Under the pieces are notes generated by a model that saw only the letters and a list, made by a program, of their open reading frames with translations, was not told the origin of the DNA and made no database searches. From contig OW203724.1 in NCBI GenBank assembly GCA_934045075.1, forward strand, positions 12,945,473 to 13,009,472: a stretch of DNA of 64,000 bases, read 5' to 3'. Below, piece after piece: positions 23,885-34,316 of this stretch; the stretch's first letter is position 1; each line of letters begins with the position of its first letter. This DNA comes from Yponomeuta sedellus. Taxonomy: Eukaryota; Arthropoda; Insecta; Lepidoptera; Yponomeutidae. The position numbers and the translations under genes were made by a program.

Positions 23885-26272
23885 CTCAATAATGAGTATC
23901 ACAAGATACCAATTTTACAAGGCTAATTACGACGAAATTAACAAAGATTTATCGGGAATTGACTGGAACTGCCTTAATAAGCCGGTTAACGAAGCGGTAG
24001 ACGAATTTTACAACACTATTTTTCTTATTAGAGACAAACACGTTACTAAAACCGTAGTTAGAATGAATAAATTTCCATGTTGGTTTTCGGCACCGCTTAA
24101 AAAAGTTCTCAAAGAGAGGTATAAGTTCTATAAAAAATATAAAAACTATAAGATGTCAGCTGATCTTCACAGTGTGCAATTTTTGACTAAAAGAGCTAAA
24201 TTACTTGAAGCTGAATGCTACAAAAATATATATATCTAATGTTGAGAGTTGCATCGTAAAAAACCCGAAATATTTTTGGACGCACGTAAAACACCTGTCA
24301 AGGTCTAATGGTATTCCTAACTCTGTGATTTACAATGATAAATTGGCGACATCTGGTGACCAAATCTGTAATCTTTTTTCTGACTATTTCCAATCAATGT
24401 TTCTGTCAACCGACTTTGGACATTCTATTACTGACCCTGAGTATGCTGGACAAAGCAGCATCTGTGACTTATCCACCATAGAAATCTCTGAGAGTATCGT
24501 GAACAAGGAATTGAAGAAACTCGACGTAAATAAATCTGCAGGACCGGATGAGATTCCAGCTATATTCTTTCGTAACTGTGCTAACACCCTTTCAGAACCA
24601 ATAAGTAAGCTCTTTCGGTTGTCACTGGAACAGGGCATAGTACCACTCACCTGGAAACGTGCATTTATCTCTCCGATATTAAAAAAACCTCCGTGCAATC
24701 AAGTTTTAAATTACAGACCTATCTCTAAGCTATGTATAATATCAAAGGTATTTGAGAGAATCATCTACGACCAAATGTACTCTGCCTTGCGTCAATCATT
24801 TAGTCCTGTCCAACATGGTTTTCTTAAGGGTCGTTCCACCGTAACTAACCTTCTGTTGCTAAATGACACTATCACCTGTAATATGGAGAAAGGTCTTCAA
24901 ACTGATGTAATCTATACGGATTACAGCAAAGCCTTCGATAGAGTGGACCATTCTCAGCTCTTGCACAAATTAAGCACTATAGGCATAAGAGGTGATCTTT
25001 TCAGATGGTTCTCGTCATATATTGATAACCGATCTCAAGCAGTAGTTATCAGTAACCACATCTCAAGCTGGACTAAAGTGCCCAGCGGCGTTCCTCAGGG
25101 CTCCTTGCTCGGCCCCTTATTATTCGCTATTCTAATTAACGACATTGATAAATGCTTCTTAAACTCCGATATTCTGATTTTTGCGGACGATATGAAAGTT
25201 TTCAAATCCATTGCAGCCCCCGCTGATGCAACTGATCTCCAGGAGGACCTAAACAGGCTTGACGCTTTCTGTAATGTAAACAAATTGGACCTCAACCCCT
25301 TAAAGTGTCACTCTATAACGTTTACAAGGAAGAATAAAGTTGTATCACATTGTTACTCACTAAAAGGGCATAATCTCAATCGGGTAGATGAAGTACGTGA
25401 CTTGGGTATCATACATGATTCGAAGCTTATTTTTGATCGCCACATTGACAATATATGCAAAAAAGCCTTCAGAGCATTAGGTTTTGTAATGCGCACTTCA
25501 CGTGACTTCAAGAAAGTTAAAACCTTAAAGTTATTATACTGCACGTACGTAAGAAGTATTCTTGAATATGGTTCACAAGTATGGAACCCCCAATACGATG
25601 TATATGTTGATCGAATAGAGAGTCTGCAAAAAAAAATTATCAAATTTATTAATCGCCGTATAAGAATCGAAATGGATTACCTGCCATCCTGTCGCTCAAT
25701 GCATCTTCTTCCACTCGTTCAACGACGTCGAATAGCCGACATCACAACGCTAATAAAAATTGTCACTGGAATTATTGATTGTCCTGATTTGCTCTCCAGG
25801 TTAAACTTTCACATTCCTGCTAGATCCCTTAGGCATAAACAAACATTTTATACACCTATTTCTTCAAAAAATTATAGAATTAATTCTTTCCTATTTCGGG
25901 CTTGCACAACATTTAACGGTCTAAGCGATAACCCGGACACTGATGTCGATGTCATTCTCGACAGCGTTTCTTCAGTTAGGCGTAGGTTTGCTGCGAACTT
26001 CTTTGGTAGCGAGTTGTCTACTGTATGATGGGCTTGGTTGTTTTGATTTGATTATTATATATTAAGTTGATGTTAAGATTCGGCAGTGTAGGTTAATATA
26101 ATTATTTGTTTTGATGTTGTAAACACACGAACCTGTTATTTTCTATGTAGCTATAAGTGAAAACCTTTAAATGACTTTTTACTGCTATATTGTACAAATG
26201 TACCCTCCATTTTGTTGTATTAGTCGATGGTTTTCCTAAAATACAATAAATAAATAAATAAAAAAAAAAAAA
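23885..26272 (+). mobile_element. 5'-truncated Jockey/CR1-type LINE (LINE B)
   Basis: Reverse-transcriptase protein with its C-terminal region, a short 3' UTR and a tail of (AATA)n plus poly(A) ending at about 26272. The endonuclease half is missing, as expected from incomplete target-primed reverse transcription. One frameshift interrupts the frame. No flanking duplication could be fixed by eye. Confidence 0.85.
23892..26028 (+). pseudogene. LINE B reverse transcriptase, one frameshift
   Basis: The first frame (23892-24239) and the second (24205-26028) join across a frameshift in the TATATATAT run near 24230, consistent with a dinucleotide slip. The reverse transcriptase then reads through 607 codons: SAGPDEIPAIFFRN, NYRPISKLCIISKVFERI, GFLKGRSTVTNLL, YTDYSKAFDRVDH, GVPQGSLLGPLLFAILIND and catalytic FADDMKVF are all intact. 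The C-terminal part includes EYGSQVWNP. This is the least decayed LINE reading frame in the window. It is non-autonomous because the 5' half is lost. Superfamily by motif only. Confidence 0.9.
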
Positions 26273-27011
26273 CCGTTGCCCTCTCAGTCAAACATGACAA
26301 TTCTGATATCATAACTGTGACAATTAACAGACTAATTTGAGTGCTAATTACAAGATAGTAAAAAAAGTATAGTCTGGTAGCTTTTAGAATATACCTCGGC
26401 TACTATCTATATATATTTCGTGTAATAGAAATATCGGAACTAATATGACACTTAACTTTACATAACTTTTCAAAATAGTGAAGAAAACTTTATACAGAGC
26501 AGGAAGAAGTATTAAACTCGTGTGCTTTCGACGAAAACCGAAGCCTACTCTAGAGCCCGAGGCATATTCTAAAAGCTAACAGACTATACCTATACTGGCG
26601 TCTGTCTATATTATCATCGGCCATCGATCTCTGACGTGATCTTCATCGACCAGTTAAAAAGTTTACCTATATAAACTTTTTATATTTTTGTTATATTAAG
26701 TTTTCGATTTTTATCTCGGAAATCAATTTTATATTTCTTACCCTTAGTTTGCTGATCTCAAATAATGTTCTATTTTTTTGTATGAGGTATTGAACCGTTT
26801 TTTGCCAAGCCTTTCTCTCTCCAAGAGATTCGCAAAGGAGGTTCGCTGCAAAACAGCCTTGATTCAAATTTACACTCCGTCCACAGACAAAACAAGGCGT
26901 TACTCAAAGAGAATGTAACAAGAGACGTAACTTTCCTATTAGTTCCTAGTTGCGATAGACTGGCGTTACTGACCGCAGCAATCTAATCCAACCTTTTCAT
27001 CTTGTCCCCAG
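26273..27011. other. Intron or upstream flank of the coiled-coil gene
   Basis: The right end supplies a pyrimidine-rich tract (CCTTTTCATCTTGTCCCCAG) and the acceptor AG at 27010-27011. The segment from 26275 to 26600 has no recognised content. Confidence 0.4.
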
Positions 27012-30000
27012 AGCCACCCCGTGTGTCGGCGGCCGTGGGTCCGCGTGGCAAGCGCGTGCAGACCCCACCGCAATCGCGCGCCTCGCCCGCGCCGCTACCC
27101 GCGCCCCCCCTTCCGCTCGCCGCCTCCAAGGATCAGCTGGCGGCGCTCGCGCACGCTGCCAAGGGCGTCGAGGCATTGGGAGTGCTCGTGCAGTACTTGA
27201 TGTTTCGGGTGAGCACTGAACGCTGCAGCGACCTAAAGTTGATTTTGGACACCATAACTAAAATGATATCTCTCCCTGTTTTGGTTATGTTCTCTTGAAA
27301 ATCGGGACAGCGCTTCGCCGCTATGATTTGCGTGTGTGCATGCAATAATAAATCAAAAGGGAACTGTCAGGATCGTGGCAAATGGCAGACCCTGGTCTCT
27401 GCCTACCTATCCGGGATACTTAAGCCTGTACTGATAATATCAGTACAGGATTAAGAATTCAAGAGTCAAAATATAACATAACATATTATGTTATGTTATA
27501 TTTTTATTCTTGAATTCAGAAATTCAAACTCTGGACTCTGCCGAACCCACCGGATTACAGACATGATCCGGGCTACATTACAATGAAACTATAAATAAGT
27601 TGCCCCTATCACCCCCTGGCGTTATAACCAGATGGTTATAACGCCGAAAAACCGCGGGGAACATAGATTCTCGAGTGGCGGTCAGGCACAGGCAAACGAG
27701 GCAGATGGCTGATAGCGGCTGAACGAAATGACCAAGGACAGAAAGAAGCGGCGTGCTTGGGAGTGGCGTATTTAGACTATGCAAGCTGTCTGATTGATTT
27801 ACATCAGCCATTAACGCCGTTTGTTTTTTCATTTTCCAGCTGGACGCTCTGAATAGCGACACCTGGCGGGTGGAAGCGGAGCGGTGGCGCGGCGTGGCAG
27901 CGGCAGAGCGGAGCAGCGCTGCCCGCGCCGACAGGGACCGCCAGCAGCGGGCCCAGAAGGACCTTGACACTAGTCAGTATACCAGTATTACCTTACAACA
28001 GTTTTCCAAGGTTTTTTTTAAAAACCCCTCATAGGCTACAAATGATATGGATATGAAGCGCTCGTAGCCTAGTCGAACCGAGATTGGAATCAATCACTTG
28101 TGTTAAGCAGCAACAGGCGCGGTAAGGTGCAGGATGGGTGACCGTCCTGTGACTATCGCTCATGGCATTTTTCCGAGCGCTTTCGTGCTTCGCAAGGCAC
28201 GTTAAGCCGTTGGTGCCGGCTGTCATGTAATCGCAGTCGTTAAGCCATGTCAGAGGCCTCATGGGCGGCTTGATAACTTCTGAGAGTAAGACCCGCCACT
28301 GTCTTACAACCCTCCACCAACCCGGACTTGGCCCTCGTGGTGGAGTATGGCCTAACCTTCCTGCGATGCAGGAAGAGACCCGTTCCCCAACACTGGGGAC
28401 ATACAAGGGTTGATATCGATATGGATAAAAATTACACAACAGCCGCAAAACACATAATTTGCCCTGGTCGCGAAGAATACCTTGAGATATGGCGACTAGA
28501 AGCGCTCGTGGCCTAGGCGAACCGTGTGATTGGAATCAATCACTTGGTTAAGCAACAACAGGCGCGGTCAGGTACGGGATGGGTGAGCGTCCCGTTACTA
28601 CCGCTAGTGGCATTTTTCCGAGCGCTTCCGTGCTTCGCAAGGCACGTTAAGCCGTTGGTGCCGGCTGTCATATAATGGCAGTCGTTAAGCCATGTCAGAG
28701 GCCTTATGGGCGGCTTGACAAATTCTGACAGTAAGGCCCGCCACTGTCTTACAATCCTCCACCAACCCGGACTTGGCCCCCGTGGTGGAGTATGGCCTAA
28801 CCTTCCTGCGATGCAGGAAGAGACCCGTGCCCCAGCAGTGGGGACATACAAGGGTTGATAACGATGGTGACTAGCAAAGGAGACCAAGAGTCATACCCGA
28901 ACAATCGACGACGCGAGCTCCGTCTCCACTCACCATGATTAAACTCAGTGAATCAGAGCGAAACCTGTCGGACTCTTCCGACAATAAATAAAGTAGGTGA
29001 ATTCGGAATTAAGTTAATAATTAAATAAACATTTAAAAGTCTTATTTTTTAATTAAAGGCCTTGGGTTTATCACATTGGTGCTAGCACCAACTATTTTGA
29101 AGATAAATTATTTGCAGCGGTAATGTCTCTAACATTACCTATTTTCACTGAATTAGAGACAGTGTACGATGTAATGTATGATGATAGTTTAACTGAAGTA
29201 GGGAGTGTATTGGACCGAATTGTATAGAATAGGCTGCACGTTATTATCTCTAAAGCACAAAATATCACAGCAAAGGGAATAGGCACGTTAATTGGTGCCG
29301 GCTGTCATATAATGGTTGTCGGCTTATGGGCTTGATAACTTCTAAAGATCCGCCACTGTCTTACAGTCCTCCACCTATCCGGACTTGGCCCCCGTGGTAG
29401 AGTTTGGCCTAACCGTCCTGCGATGCAAGAAAAGACCTGTGCCCCAGCAGTGTTGGCATACTAGCGTTGCTATCGAAAACGAAAGGGAATAGAATGTGTG
29501 AGGTTTTTTTTACTGTGCTTTCACTTTCAATTGAGTTAACTGCCCTTCATCATATACCCCTTTGTGGTCTAATTCAGCTGCTTTCGCTACTTAATACCTT
29601 CTGCCACTGTCGAATCGGTGTGTTGGTCTGAGAGGGCAAGATTTAACGCAGTAACATATATACACCTTTAGTGATAAGGCCGCCGTCTGTACTCTTAGGC
29701 TAAGAAATATCTGTGTAATTTCCATTTTTATGTACAATAAAGTGTTCTCTATCTCTATCTATCTATCTATCTACATACACTTACGCCTGTGACCCGGAAG
29801 AGTAGGCAGAGAGAGACCAGGCTTTCCCACTTGCCGCCATCTTGACAAACCTTTATTTTATAAATATTCATTAGTATCTGGTTTTGGGTACTTTTTATCT
29901 TTTAAAAACCTATTTAGAGGCTAAAAATTTCACCCATGCCGGGATTCGAACCCGCAACCTCTGGCTATCCGTACTTTTTATCTTGCCGTTCGCTATTACA

Positions 30001-33000
30001 TCTCCTATTTAATCGACGTATGTCCGCTGCCATTAGCAGTCCTTCCACCACTATATTTCGTTATTCACGCTCAGGGCTAAATATAGTTCTTTTGCTAATC
30101 TTTCACACGTACAAACCAACGCAACATTCCTTTCTCAATTGTAGTCGCTACGTTCTATAACATAGCGACTAGAATTGACGTAGTAGGTATACGTATACCA
30201 AGAACGTGTAGGCTAAAATATCCTTGACGTATACTTATTCATATTCCTTTGCTCCACAGTCGCAGAATGTCTGAGCAAGATCTCAGAGCTAGAGATCGAG
30301 GTGTCGGCCAAGGAGGAGGTGACAGCGCGGCTGCAGGCCGCTCACTGCGAAGAGGTTTCCGCGCTCGCCAGCGATATTAAGGGGTTGAAGGTATGTCTAC
30401 ATTATGGTATGGTCATTGTCCACATCTACAGAAAAATCAAAAATCGATGTCTCAATTCAGGTCTTTGTCTGTCTGCACGTTAAGTCTTATGAAAATACAA
30501 ATACAACCATTTATTTATTATTATTTACGTAGTTTCATTCAATTTGCGCTTCACCAATGTTACCAATCATCAAGTATATTACTTTTAGCAATAAGGCCGC
30601 CAATTGTACTATTTACCTTTGTAAATATTTTGCCAATGTCATCATGTCCAACCTTGATACCAGCATTTCGTTTTCCAGGAGACCATAGAGTCTCTAAAAC
30701 ACGAGGTAGCGGAGAGCCGCGCGCGTCTCCACGCGCACAGCGAAATAGAGAGGACCTTACGGGCGCAGCTGGAAGCGGCGCGAGCGGAACTGGCCAAGCA
30801 GTCGGCGGAAGCGGTGCACAGAGCGCGGGACGTTTCTGATGCAGCCTGCGACCCCGTCTCCTGCGAGGCGGAGGAGTGCGAGCTAAGGCTCAGAGCTAAT
30901 GAAGAGCTTAGCAGTGACGCTAGCGAATTAGCTGCTGAGGTAAGCGGCTAGTTATTGACAATACCATACTTATAAGATGCGTCTGCTGGACTGACTAGAT
31001 GCCAGCTTAAAATAGACCTGGTGTCTCGAGATGTCGGGGCCATATAGTAAAGAGCCCCGTTGTACTCGTCAATAAGAAGGAAGTATAATTTCAAAATCAT
31101 AAAAAATATCAGTTTCACACATTTTTATGCTGAAAGTTTAAGTTGGAGCAGCAGACTATTTTTTTATTACTTCGAAACTATCACCATACCCCCATTTTCA
31201 GATATATCATATGCATGACTATCATGCCTGTGGCAGAATGCCACTAAAAAGGTTCACTTACGATGACAGTGGTTTTAATTGATCACCCCGGGACCCAATG
31301 GAAGTGATGGCCAGCATCGCCAAATTCTCATGAAATGAAATGGTTTAATTCAAAATAGCACAGAAACTGCGGCTTAATGAACAAGTTAAACTAGGTGTCC
31401 ATTTCAAAATCTAGATCGTTTTGGAGAAAAAATATACAAAAAAACTCCAAAGTTAGTGTTTTCAAAGTCCTTAATTAATTGACTTTACATAATTATTATA
31501 AAACACAGAACTCATGCATGGTACTGGCTTTAATTCCAGATATCATTGTCATCTAAATAATCCTTTATATTATAGTAGCCTTTTTGGCACAAGGTGTACT
31601 TAACACATTTTTTGTACCGCGTTTCATAGGATATTCCTCGCAGAGGTAAACAAAGCCCGACAACGAACGTCCGGTTGTTCCAGGTCCGCTCACTCCGAGC
31701 CGTCCTGGAGCTGAAGCAGGCCGAGGCGGCCTCGCTGCGCGGCGCGCGCGCGGATCTGGCGCAGGCGCGCGAGGCGCACGCGGCGGCCGAGCGCGAGGCG
31801 CGCGCGGCGCTGTACGCGGCCGAGGAGCTGCGCGAGCGCGCGGCGGCGAGGCAGCGCGAGGCCGAGCGGCTGCGCGACGACAACCGGCGGCTGCGCGACG
31901 CGGCGGCGCGCGACCGCGAGCAGGCCGCGCGGCTCGGCGTGCTCAACGAGGAGCTGCGGTACAAGCTGCGGCAGAAGTACCAGGTCAGTTTGGTGCTGCA
32001 CGCGCTTTCGTAGGATTTTAGAACGTAAAGGAAAGCATAGCATTTACATACAGGCACGTTGCTTCTGACCCCACACTAGGATAACCTGTGTCGTGGGAAC
32101 CGAAAACAATAACATCACAAAAATGTAAACATCCAAGACCTGGGTTTAGTTTTTCTCCAGCCGGGATTCGAACCCGGGACCTCTTGCATGGTAGGCAGAT
32201 GCGCCACCGCTACAGAGGTCGTCAAGCATAAAAAAAGGTCGTCAAAAAGGAAAGCATAAGAGCCGTGGGCCGCTGCGGACTACAAATCGGTTGTACATGT
32301 GCCCTTAGTCTGCTTGTTTTTTCAAGTTAGTGGTTTCCTTGCGTGGTAAACAAACCACAGTACATCATACTTTGGTTATACGCCAAGTTACTCTATATGT
32401 TATGTTGTTTGTATGGATGTTATTTATTACTCCAGGTGGTGTCTCTTCTGGCGGGCGGCGGCTACATCGACCGGTCGGCGATGCGCGTGCGCACCGCGTC
32501 GTGTGACTCGGCGCGCTCCTCGTCCCCCCCGCCGGACTCGCCCCCGTCCCCAGCCTCGTCCCCCGCGCCCGACTCCCCCCCGCTGCCCACCGTCAAGGGG
32601 GTGGTGGAGAAGCACGATTCCGTCAGCTGGGTGCTGGAGATCGAGGAAACACCCGAAGAAGTGGCTACGAGGTCAGTTTTCGAGATAGTCAGCCTCTAAT
32701 TTCCAATGTACACACGGTACACAGTTTTTCAAGAAACGAGAAGACGTTTTTCAGGATCATAGCTAGTGACAGACCCTGATCAGAATTTTGGTTTTGTCTT
32801 TCCATTTACAAATTATGTTCTTAAGTACCTATGCAAGATACATTATCACGATAAGCTAACTGGACCTCATCTTTCTTCTACAAAACTGAGTGTGTTGTCA
32901 GTATCTCACGATTGGTTTGCAGGCCTGCCATAAATCTGGCAAGCATCAGTGTAGATATACATAATAATGACTAATTTACTGGAAAATGAGAGTAATAGTT

Positions 33001-34316
33001 CGTTTTTACAGTTCGGAGAGGTAGAGGAGAAATTACAATTTTTATTTACAAACCTATTTAGAGACTAAAAATTTCACCCATGCCGGGATTCGAACCCGCA
33101 ACCTCTGGCTATCCGTGCCAGAGGTTGCGGGTTCCAATCCCGGCATGGGTGAAATTTTTAGCCTCTAAGTAGGTTTGTAAATTTGTCCTTAGCACGGGTT
33201 AGTGCATTAAAAATAAAAATAGTATAATTACAAATTTTATGTCACAAAGTTAATATTCTTGCAGCTGAAAACAGACTCGTGTATTTATAATTTTTATCAA
33301 GTAAGTACCTACGGTTTCAACGGATTCGGATTCAATCGGTTCAACTTAGGACAGCTCTCTATGAAGATACCGATTGACTGCATCGATATTATATTTTGCT
33401 ATTTTTTATAGTTTGTCGGTCTAAGCGTGATAGAGGTTTATATTTTTTATATGAAGTCATCTTGAATATTATTCACATAATCTACTCATTATACCTAATA
33501 TTGTAGTAAAACACATCGCATCACTGTTGTGAAAAAAAAAAACGTGTCCGTGAAATGTTGCATTCTTGGCCTATGGTTTTCTGTGAAATAAATAAGGCAC
33601 TCCGTGGGTGTGCATCAGTCAAAGTTAGTTAAAGTTGGATCATTTATTATAAAGTATACAATTGCCATCTATATACTTAATGTGTTGCATTTCGCTGGAA
33701 TGTTTGCGACAAAAAAAAATGTTTGACATGGTCTCCTCCACGCAGTAGGTAGGTACATAATACGTGAGACATTTCATCACGATCACGACGGTATCTGCTT
33801 ACCATGCAAGAGGTACCCCGGCTGGGGACAAGAAAAGCCCAGGTATTGGATGTTTGTGATGTCGTTGTTCCTGTTCCCACGACACATGTTATCCTATGTA
33901 TATACCTGTATGATAATGTTACTTTAAAAAAATGTTATGTTACATTCATTATGTGGTATAGGGAAAACATAACTACAGATTATGTAGTATAGAGAAAACG
34001 TAAACACAGACTGGCAAAGGGAAAAACGAGATCCACAAGTATATTCTATAGTGATGTTATTATGGCGATTGAGGTTATATTATGCTATTCCAGGTTGGCG
34101 CGGCGTTCGTCCTTCCGCACTAGCGCGCCGTCACCGAGCGGCGTGAAGCGGCGCGGCGGCGGCAGCCCGGGCAGCGGCTCCCCCGCGCCCGCCTCCCCCG
34201 CCCCCAACGCCTCCAAGCTCTTCCGGCCCGGCGATCTAGACTTCCCACCGCCCCCACCGCCCCTCAAGGAGTCCGCGGGCGAGGCGATTTACATCTACGA
34301 CGACCGCCAGTACTGA
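27012..34316 (+). CDS. MTUS/ATIP-like microtubule-associated coiled-coil protein, C-terminal 492 residues (7 exons)
   Basis: Exons 27012-27208, 27840-27972, 30260-30390, 30679-30939, 31684-31983, 32436-32671 and 34094-34316 all have AG/GT borders and matching phases (entry phase 2; then 0, 1, 0, 0, 0, 2), ending in TGA at 34314-34316. The 5' exons were not found. Numbering from the first full codon, residues 1-45 are Ala/Pro-rich and about 53-340 form a long, very Arg/Glu/Ala-rich coiled coil. Residues 341-492 are a Ser/Pro/basic tail. EALGVLVQYL (about 53), SLRAVLELK (243) and NEELRYKLRQ (328) before a Ser/Pro tail match, from memory, the order of motifs in vertebrate MTUS C-termini, a family that binds microtubules and plus-end proteins. 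Function here is inferred. It could instead be another coiled-coil protein. Exons are far GC-richer than introns. Confidence 0.7.
27360..27430 (+). repeat. RTE-like LINE 3' scrap (intronic)
   Basis: TGTCAGGATCGTGGCAAATG and CCTGGTCTCTGCCTACC match the RTE-like 3' ends at 36885 and, in reverse, at 12990. About 60 bp within an intron of the coiled-coil gene. Confidence 0.5.
27452..27525. repeat. Imperfect inverted repeat (intronic)
   Basis: AAGAATTCAAGAG ... AAAATATAACATAACA and its imperfect complement TGTTATGTTATATTTT ... CTTGAATTC fold over a short TAT centre. Preceded by the palindrome GTACTGATAATATCAGTAC at about 27428-27446. Confidence 0.7.
28044..28427 (+). mobile_element. 5S rRNA-derived SINE, copy A
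   Basis: A 10-bp duplication GATATGGATA (28044-28053 and 28418-28427) flanks a 364-bp element. The head (about 28080-28150) contains TTAAGCAGCAACAGGCGCGG and GGATGGGTGACCG, resembling the internal control region of eukaryotic 5S rRNA (TTAAGCAGCGTCGGGCGCGG; GATGGGGGACCG). The rest is an unrelated body ending in GGGGACATACAAGGGTTGAT. It therefore belongs to the 5S-promoter SINE type (SINE3). Confidence 0.82.
28491..28874 (+). mobile_element. 5S rRNA-derived SINE, copy B
   Basis: Nearly the same sequence as copy A, bounded by GGCGACTAG (28491-28499) and GGTGACTAG (28866-28874), an imperfect duplication. Head and body are complete, with small indels relative to copy A (TTAAGCAACAACAGGCGCGG). Confidence 0.82.
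28875..29271. other. Intron sequence, origin unclear
   Basis: GAGCGAAACCTGTCGGACTC and TTCCGACA at about 28958 recurs at 53175-53210 as GAGCGAAACCTGGTCGGAC, a shared repeat end of unknown class. A short frame from 29123 (34 codons) shows no recognisable protein. Confidence 0.35.
29272..29492 (+). mobile_element. 5S-derived SINE, copy C, 5'-truncated
   Basis: A perfect 11-bp duplication AAAGGGAATAG (29272-29282, 29482-29492) encloses only the 3' half of the family (GGTGCCGGCTGTCATATAATG to CCCCAGCAGTG). Loss of the 5' end with the 3' end kept is the expected outcome of target-primed reverse transcription and fixes element orientation. Confidence 0.8.
29670..29772 (+). repeat. LINE 3' tail with (TCTA)n
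   Basis: GTGATAAGGCCGCCGTCTG to TACAATAAAGTGTTC then CTATCTATCTATCTATC. The same 3' end occurs split at 45958-46490, and related ends occur at 44545-44600, 48500-48548, 50375-50475 and 52545-52630, each followed by a different simple repeat. Typical of CR1/Jockey-type LINE 3' termini. Confidence 0.65.
29773..30160 (-). mobile_element. RTE-like LINE 3' fragment interrupted by SINE-A
   Basis: Left part 29775-29887 (CACTTACGCCTGTGACCCGG) and right part 29985-30160 (CTCCTATTTAATCGACGTATG, CAACGCAACATTCCTTTCTC) match 4735-5161 in order on the minus strand. The gap between them is SINE-A copy 4, so the SINE is younger than the LINE scrap. Confidence 0.65.
29888..29984 (-). mobile_element. tRNA-Ile-like retroposon (SINE-A), copy 4, truncated
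   Basis: A perfect 14-bp duplication GTACTTTTTATCTT (29888-29901, 29971-29984) flanks a 69-bp element holding only the tRNA 3' half and the terminal arm. On the minus strand it runs from GGATAGCCAGAGG to CTAAATAGGTTTTTAA. Because truncation removes the 5' end, the AAATAGGTTTTTAA side is the true 3' end of the family. Confidence 0.82.
30580..30640 (+). repeat. LINE 3' tail scrap (intronic)
   Basis: AGCAATAAGGCCGCCAATTG TAC then CTTTGTAAAT matches the 3' ends listed for 29670-29772. It lies just before the exon at 30679. Confidence 0.5.
30940..31324. other. Intron of the coiled-coil gene
   Basis: Donor GTAAGC at 30940. No feature recognised. Confidence 0.4.
31325..31640 (-). mobile_element. 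LINE A 3'-end fragment (intronic)
   Basis: On the minus strand: coding tail (TLCQKGYYNIKDYLDDNDIWN-type end at about 31530-31620), the 3' UTR and a (CATTT)-type end near 31331. It sits in the intron directly upstream of the exon at 31684, less than 60 bp from the acceptor. Confidence 0.8.
32040..32225 (-). repeat. tRNA-derived SINE, family B (intronic)
   Basis: On the minus strand: a well-formed tRNA-like head with box B GGGTTCGAATCCCGGC and D-arm-like TAGCGGTGGCGCATCTGCC, then the family body to GTGTGGGGTC. The head differs from other family-B copies, so it may be a related subfamily. Confidence 0.65.
32672..33030. other. Intron of the coiled-coil gene
   Basis: Donor GTCAGT at 32672. A short TTTTTCAGGATCATAGCTAG at about 32750 resembles RTE 3' ends. 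Otherwise nothing is recognised. Confidence 0.4.
33031..33240 (-). mobile_element. tRNA-Ile-like retroposon (SINE-A), copy 5, hairpin form
   Basis: A 15-bp duplication with one mismatch (33031-33045, 33226-33240; AATTACAA..TTTTAT) flanks 33046-33225. The element is a tRNA 3' half and arm followed at once by their reverse complement: ACCTCTGGCTATCCGTGCC turns into AGAGGTTGCGGG. It forms a near-perfect stem of about 65 bp per arm, and then the leader sequence ending TTAAAAATAAAAATAGTAT. Intronic in the coiled-coil gene. Confidence 0.82.
33241..33784. other. Intron of the coiled-coil gene
   Basis: AT-rich, poly(A) run at 33531-33541, no recognised feature. Confidence 0.4.
33785..33905 (+). repeat. 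tRNA-derived SINE, family B, fragment (intronic)
   Basis: CTGCTTACCATGCAAGAGGTA then CCCAGGTATTGGATG and the body end CCCACGACACATGTTATCC correspond to the copy at 32040-32225 in the opposite orientation. T-arm partly lost. Confidence 0.5.

Noticed and set aside
28380..28408. 5S rRNA gene
   Set aside because: Only the internal control region resembles 5S rRNA. The rest of the 5S structure is absent and the sequence is part of a dispersed 364-bp element.
28029..28448. 139-codon and 115-codon minus-strand frames (also 28540-28887)
   Set aside because: They are the same translated antisense of two copies of the 5S-derived SINE.
31530..32057. 175-codon minus-strand frame across the coiled-coil exon
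   Set aside because: It is the antisense shadow of a GC-rich exon, joined to the tail of LINE A at its C-terminus. It has no start context or splice evidence.
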